This document shows, one piece after another, positions 62,705-64,000 of a DNA stretch of 64,000 bases; the first letter of the stretch is position 1; every line of letters begins with the position of its first letter. Source of the DNA: Syngnathus acus (Eukaryota > Chordata > Actinopteri > Syngnathiformes > Syngnathidae); the NCBI RefSeq assembly GCF_901709675.1, contig NC_051089.1, positions 5,686,476 to 5,750,475 on the forward strand, given 5' to 3'. The notes beneath the pieces are model-generated. The model made no database searches and was not told the DNA's origin. It was given only the letters and a program-made list of their open reading frames with translations. Position numbers and translations under genes: made by a program.

Positions 62705-64000
62705 CTGGAAGGAGAAAGAATTGGATACTTAACCTTCAATTTAAGTCAAGCTCTTACGAAATGACTTACAAGTTGAGTCGCGGATAAAGAATTCATAAAT
62801 CGTACTATCTTGTTCAGTCATTATTGTATTTGACGTCGAATTGTATAACGTCCTGCAGTTATTCATGATATTTAGTGGAGGTTTCCATGGTAACTTTCAC
62901 TAGGCCAACTTGGTGGTTAATTCAAGGTACATAGATAATGAAAAACATTTTTGAGCTAAAGAGGAAATGAAAGTTCTACCTAATGATTTTCTATATCGGT
63001 GCAACTTGGACTGATCACCAGTCAATTACAGGGTACACATACTGGTACTGTAGAAATAGAGTGCCATTCACACTCACTCCATCAGTGAGTGATGGCGAGT
63101 GAACCATTATAGTTTCAGTAACTCAAAATGACGGTTATTTTCTGTATTGAAAGACAAATGGACAGCAGGTGCTACAGGGAATGTATGAGGAATGGAAGAA
63201 TGGCAATTTTGCACGCTACGATATATACCAATCTCAGTTCAGTCTGCTCTGTTCATCTTTGCCCACTGTGCCAAAGAGGCCGAACATAATAACTGCTTCA
63301 CTTATTTATTGGGAAAACACATTGAATGCTTCAGTCTGAAGTTATGCTAACAAACGATAAAGAAAAACTTTTGAACTGACTGCTGTGGCATATAATAAAG
63401 CAGAGTACAGAGCTAAGGCAAAGCACAGGTTATGTTAGATAACAGATCCTAACTGGAATTTTAGACAGGCACCCTAAAAATTATGGAATTCCTGAAAACA
63501 AAGTCTGACGTGTTGTTTATCGTCGTCCGCGTCGATGTAACCGCCGTACTCAGGACCACACTGTGGTCAATCTGTGTTTATCCTCACATAGCTTCACAGC
63601 TTTGCACAGCTTAGCCCACCAGAAATCTGGCGCGCGCTAAAATTGTGCTCCGTATTTAAAGCTACAATGATTTATTCCTTCTCTAATGTCCCAGCACATT
63701 TCCAAATGGAATGAGCAGAGGACTCACTTGGGGTGGCAGTGAGCAGGAACGGTGTCCCACTCATGATAAATAAATCATAATAGCAGGTGGAGCTGAATAT
63801 TAGAAAGAAGCACTCTTGTAATGTCGGACCGTGTGGAATCCATTTCCCGAATCGCCACTCAAGCTGAGCAGAAGCTCTCCAGAGACTTTTTACATTACTG
63901 ACCATCACTTCGCGTCACGCCGTCATGTCAGAGACGAGTCAGTCACGAGTGGCCTCTTTCATTCTGACCCTCAATTACACAGCCCAATCATCTCTGACAG
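62705..64000 (-). other. INSYN1 intron (partial)
   Basis: Sequence upstream of the INSYN1 acceptor on the minus strand. A degraded copy of the common fish dispersed repeat is visible near 63001-63095 (GACTGATCACCAGTCAATTACAGGG). No coding exon with the expected conserved N-terminal helix is seen. Confidence 0.6.

Noticed and set aside
61912-62732. Plus-strand and alternative minus-strand frames rich in Arg/Pro/Ala over INSYN1
   Set aside because: Shadow frames of the GC-rich INSYN1 exon; the INSYN1 frame alone shows conserved family blocks and a fitting acceptor.

Overview
This is eukaryotic, vertebrate-type DNA, almost certainly from a ray-finned (teleost) fish. The evidence is a multi-exon protein-kinase gene with GT-AG introns, a vertebrate-specific synaptic gene (INSYN1), and repeat families typical of teleosts: hAT-type MITEs with GTGTCAAACTC ends, tRNA-derived SINEs, and GGAT or AC microsatellites. 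No operons, bacterial genes or CRISPR arrays are present. The species cannot be named from the sequence alone.

Only two genes can be supported. (1) A compact, apparently intact eight-exon HIPK-like serine/threonine kinase of 444 residues lies on the + strand (39192-41610). It is essentially a bare HIPK kinase domain with short tails. (2) The main coding exon of INSYN1 (inhibitory synaptic factor 1) lies on the - strand (61901-62704). Its upstream coding exon is not visible here and must lie beyond the right edge.

Layout. Positions 1-34 kb look like a gene desert, mostly single-copy AT-rich DNA. It carries scattered repeats: a hAT MITE with a perfect 8-bp target duplication, a SINE, a minisatellite joined to a degenerate telomere-like block, a GGAT microsatellite, short tandem duplications and one strong 14-bp hairpin. 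Positions 34.3-38.9 kb hold a complex palindromic repeat. Two inverted arms enclose an array of six ~235-bp units, many of which contain a near-perfect 35-37-bp hairpin, together with a tRNA-like SINE fragment and a second, overlapping terminal-inverted-repeat pair. This structure ends about 300 bp upstream of the kinase start codon. Positions 42-61.8 kb are again non-coding, with degenerate tetranucleotide repeats, a TIR element and a second hAT MITE. INSYN1 follows, and then about 1.3 kb of its intron.

The two genes have no evident functional link. The kinase is probably a lineage-specific HIPK-family copy. INSYN1 encodes a postsynaptic protein of GABAergic synapses. The observations most worth a second look are the hairpin array and palindrome next to the kinase, the kinase's altered activation loop, and two short docking motifs in INSYN1 (RVRF, and paired TQT motifs).
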